From an uncultured bacterium (GTDB taxonomy: Bacteria > Bacillota > Clostridia > Lachnospirales > Lachnospiraceae), in assembly GCA_947071365.1 (NCBI GenBank), contig CAMTFT010000142.1, forward strand, positions 1 through 5,665: a DNA stretch of 5,665 nucleotides. The letters run 5' to 3'. The notes below the pieces were generated by a model that worked only from the letters and a program-made list of their open reading frames with translations, was not told where the DNA came from and did no database searches. Of the stretch, positions 4,234-5,665 are shown one piece after another; within the stretch, counting starts at the first letter, position 1, and every line of letters starts with the position of its first letter. The position numbers and the translations under genes are program-made.

Positions 4234-5303
4234 TGTCCGGCGAAGGAACACAGAACAGCAGAAATATAGTCATTCAATTTCTCGGGCGAAGAGATGAATT
4301 CGTCACTGTAGGAAAAATACAGCTCCGAATCATCGAAGGAGCGTTTGAAAGCGGGCAGAATAAGCTCTTCCGGCTGGGGGAGGAACTGACCGCTTTTTTT
4401 GATGTAGCAATTGCAGGCTTTTGCCGGCACGCGGTATTCTTTGTCTACATAGGCTGCAACACTTTTGTGGATGGCCTGATCCTCCAGCGGAAGATAATAA
4501 TACTCTTTATAATTCGGAAAAAAGTGGCACAGAGTTCCTTCGTAAAGTTCGATCTGCAGCGTGGCCCGGCAGCCCTCAGCGTGCAGGTGGTACGGCCCGT
4601 TGTGGATGGAAAATGCGGCAGGAATCGGCTTTGCCAGGGTCAGGGAGGCTAATAAAGTGGCTGGGATATAACGCACAGATCTGAGACTGTCAAAATTGCC
4701 GTATAGCAGAGGAATATAGGCGGATATGCCAAGAATCTTCGTCATTCCGATCATATCATCATGGTTGTGAAGGAGCAGAAGGTCACGAATGGTAAAGTCC
4801 CCTGAGACTGCGTACTTCTGAAACAGCGAGACCATATGCTTTCCGGTCAGACGATCCTTCCTCTGCCAGCCGATAAATGCTTCCAGTGAGCTTTGGTTCA
4901 TGCGCTCCAGTGAAAGGATTTTCCCGAGAAAACGGTATTTTTTATAAAGGTCAAGGGAAAGTGAGCGGCCCAAAGTGTGGGCCATGCCGTAGCTGTCCGC
5001 CTTTTTTGTAAGGTACGGCACGTCAAAGGTGCTGCCGTTAAAATGTACAATTGTATCGTAACGGGCAGCCGTATCGAGAAAGGCGCAGAGTACCGCTGCT
5101 TCATCCTCCGGCCCTTCGGCAAGAAACTGTGTCAGTTTCCAGCATTTTTCGTCAAAGAATAAGACGCCTATCAGGAAAACCATGGAGGAGGACGGAGAAA
5201 ATCCAGTGGTCTCGATGTCGAAAAACAGGCTGCGTTTCGGATCGTAGCCCAGTATCTCATCATATGTGTCAAAATCCGGTACTGATTCAGTAAAGGTTAT
5301 CAT
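4224..5303 (-). CDS. RNase H-fold 3'-5' exonuclease domain protein (YprB-like)
   Basis: A 359-residue, probably cytoplasmic protein with a DEDD-type exonuclease domain in its N-terminal half. Exo I is FDIETTG (28-34; Asp29 and Glu31 bind metal), Exo II is HFNGSTFDVPYL (87-98; Asp94), followed by LDLY (117-120). Exo III is HNHDD (179-183), where DEDDy enzymes have Tyr-x3-Asp, so His179 takes the tyrosine position and Asp183 is the last acidic ligand. The family is the RNase_H_2/YprB group; the substrate is unknown. Residues about 200-359 lack the TPR helices of Bacillus YprB as far as I can see and are rich in Tyr and His. ATG 5303 has GGAG 6 nt upstream and begins 14 bp after the apbE stop, so the two genes are probably co-transcribed. 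Its 3' end overlaps convergent ccsA by 10 bp. Confidence 0.87.
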   Translation of the reverse strand: MITFTESVPDFDTYDEILGYDPKRSLFFDIETTGFSPSSSMVFLIGVLFFDEKCWKLTQFLAEGPEDEAAVLCAFLDTAARYDTIVHFNGSTFDVPYLTKKADSYGMAHTLGRSLSLDLYKKYRFLGKILSLERMNQSSLEAFIGWQRKDRLTGKHMVSLFQKYAVSGDFTIRDLLLLHNHDDMIGMTKILGISAYIPLLYGNFDSLRSVRYIPATLLASLTLAKPIPAAFSIHNGPYHLHAEGCRATLQIELYEGTLCHFFPNYKEYYYLPLEDQAIHKSVAAYVDKEYRVPAKACNCYIKKSGQFLPQPEELILPAFKRSFDDSELYFSYSDEFISSPEKLNDYISAVLCSFAGHHA

Positions 5304-5317
5304 ACTGTACTCCGTTT

Positions 5318-5617
5318 CTATTTTTTCACGTCTGTTGCGGAAAAACCGCTGGAACAGTGCATTTCGCCGTCATCTGTGACGAACATTGCCTCGATATCAT
5401 CGAGAGATTCGATCAGTTCCATGCCGCGTTCCAAACCCAGCACGAAACACGTAGTGCTGAGAGCATCGCCGTCGGCTGATGAGTCAGAGAGAATGGTGAC
5501 GCTTTTCAGGCTGTTTTGCACGGGATAGCCGTTTTTCGGATTCAGGATATGGTGATAGATCGTGCCGTCCTTTTCGAAGAAACGCTCATATGTACCGGAG
5601 GTCACGACGGATCTGTC
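5318..5617 (-). CDS. apbE: FAD:protein FMN transferase ApbE, C-terminal fragment
   Basis: 99 native residues are present, the last third of a protein usually about 330-350 aa; the start is beyond the library junction. ApbE links FMN from FAD covalently to Ser/Thr of extracytoplasmic redox proteins such as Rnf/Nqr subunits. The fragment shows SGTYERFFEKDGTIYHHILN with PKNGYP following, matching the family's SG-(N/D)-Y...HI-(L/I)-(D/N)-P-x-(T/N)-G-(Y)-P block. Next comes SADGDALSTTCFVLG, matching the A-D-A-L-S-T-x-x-(F)-V-L-G block that holds the magnesium-binding Asp and Thr. The stop is at 5318-5320, followed after 14 bp by the exonuclease gene. An ATG at 5645-5647 lies in adapter sequence and is not a start. 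Its flavoprotein target is not in this window. Confidence 0.93.
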   Translation of the reverse strand, partial: DRSVVTSGTYERFFEKDGTIYHHILNPKNGYPVQNSLKSVTILSDSSADGDALSTTCFVLGLERGMELIESLDDIEAMFVTDDGEMHCSSGFSATDVKK

Positions 5618-5618
5618 G

Positions 5619-5665
5619 CTGTCTCTTATACACATCTCCGAGCCCACGAGACGGAGCTACATCTC
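5619..5665 (-). other. Nextera P7-side library adapter (artefact)
   Basis: This is synthetic sequence. Bases 5619-5637 (CTGTCTCTTATACACATCT) are the reverse complement of the Tn5 mosaic end. Bases 5638-5652 (CCGAGCCCACGAGAC) are the read-2 adapter tail. Bases 5653-5660 (GGAGCTAC) are the i7 index position and match, from memory, Nextera XT N718. Bases 5661-5665 begin the P7 primer. Translating it on the minus strand yields the well-known contaminant peptide MGSEMCIRDS, which must not be joined to ApbE. Confidence 0.98.

Noticed and set aside
4230..4652. Plus-strand open frame of 140 codons after ccsA
   Set aside because: It lies entirely antisense to the clearly conserved exonuclease gene, starts inside the ccsA stop region without a Shine-Dalgarno sequence, and resembles no family.
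5618..5647. Apparent start of a 109-residue protein beginning MGSEMCIRDS on the minus strand
   Set aside because: These codons are Nextera adapter translated in the ApbE frame. The true ApbE N-terminus is missing.

Overview
The insert (47-5618) reads as chromosomal DNA of an anaerobic Gram-positive gut bacterium, most likely a Lachnospiraceae-type member of Clostridia. The grounds are the style of the proteins (a DEDD-type exonuclease with the C-terminal region usual in that group, a YesN/AraC-like regulator tail), strong AGGAGG-type ribosome sites and mid-range base composition. The family-level assignment is inference. Both ends of the window are not biological: 1-46 and 5619-5665 are Illumina Nextera transposon adapters with index sequences, so the genes at both edges are cut by the library fragment and not by any genomic event.

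Left to right on the + strand: the last 32 codons of an AraC-family HTH regulator (48-146); an intergenic region with a good sigma-A-like promoter and a leader hairpin (147-305); nrfA, a pentahaem ammonia-forming cytochrome c nitrite reductase (306-1580); a 248-bp gap packed with inverted repeats (1581-1828); resB/ccs1 (1829-3274); a ~70-bp tandem repeat, 2.7 copies, that covers the resB stop codon and the gap (3211-3402); and ccsA/resC (3403-4233). On the - strand, convergent with this block and overlapping ccsA by 10 bp, lie an RNase H-fold 3'-5' exonuclease (4224-5303) and, upstream of it in the same transcription direction, the C-terminal part of apbE, FAD:protein FMN transferase (5318-5617).

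The functional core is a compact respiratory nitrite-ammonification module. NrfA reduces nitrite to ammonium outside the membrane with five c-type haems, and ResB plus CcsA form the System II haem-delivery and ligation complex needed to make those haems covalent. No nrfH quinol dehydrogenase is seen; NrfA carries its own N-terminal hydrophobic anchor, so the electron donor is open. NrfA keeps the complete active site (CxxCK haem 1, Arg, Tyr, His) and the calcium-site residues known for the family.

I see no evidence of a wholly new system. The most unusual parts are non-coding or repeat-based: the structured nrfA-resB spacer, which may be a dispersed palindromic element or a structured RNA, and the tandem duplication that appears to have separated resB from a formerly overlapping ccsA.
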